From assembly GCA_023253795.1 (NCBI GenBank), contig JALRFG010000004.1:13354-35605 (forward strand): DNA of 22,252 nt, in the 5' to 3' direction. Below the pieces are notes generated by a model. It ran no database searches and was not told the origin of the DNA. It was given only the letters and a program-made list of their open reading frames with translations. Shown here piece after piece: positions 22,232 to 22,252 of this stretch. Numbering within the stretch: the first letter of the stretch is position 1; every line of letters begins with the position of its first letter. The translations under genes were made by a program, and so were the position numbers. This DNA is from Methylocystis sp. (lineage in GTDB: Bacteria > Pseudomonadota > Alphaproteobacteria > Rhizobiales > Beijerinckiaceae).

Positions 22232-22252
22232 TTGGCGCCTCCAGAATCAAAG

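Overview
The window is GC-rich chromosomal DNA that most resembles an alphaproteobacterium of the Hyphomicrobiales (Rhizobiales), probably a methylotroph or methanotroph of the Methylocystaceae/Beijerinckiaceae type. The basis is a XoxF-type (lanthanide) PQQ methanol dehydrogenase with strongly GC-biased codons, rhizobial-style AapJ-like binding protein and YkuD proteins, and the overall codon style. The taxonomic placement is inference. I see no tRNA, rRNA, insertion sequence, CRISPR array or phage gene.

Layout. (1) 1-4130: the 3' part of a YbbP-like ABC permease cut by the window edge, a probable 56-residue secreted or anchored protein on the minus strand, a six-helix membrane protein of unknown function, a bidirectional terminator, and a DUF1269 membrane protein. 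(2) 4200-7430: an AAT/APC-family amino acid permease and a BBP2-type outer-membrane porin, both on the minus strand. (3) 7800-9600: small envelope proteins and the first L,D-transpeptidase. (4) 9800-14660: a candidate small RNA with its own terminator, then xoxF with an unusual helical plus Pro/Ala-rich N-terminal extension, then lipoprotein, second L,D-transpeptidase and orphan AapJ-like binding protein, closed by a strong terminator. No xoxG or xoxJ is present. (5) 14677-17883, minus strand: a small protein, a SulP-STAS-cNMP anion transporter gene broken by a frameshift inside STAS, and a third L,D-transpeptidase. (6) 18067-21259: a tight five-gene stressosome operon, followed by a minus-strand hypothetical gene and a Gly/Trp/Tyr-rich secreted protein.

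The most interesting system is the stressosome operon. A globin-sensor RsbR, an RsbS with glutamate where the phosphorylated serine normally lies, an RsbT kinase and an RsbX phosphatase are chained by short overlaps to a class III adenylate cyclase that retains all six canonical catalytic and specificity residues. The cyclase carries an N-terminal domain that looks like a degenerate RsbT-like fold followed by a coiled coil. The implied pathway is heme-gas or redox sensing, stressosome phosphorylation, RsbT release and cAMP output. A cyclic-nucleotide-binding domain is encoded about 2.4 kb upstream in the broken SulP gene.
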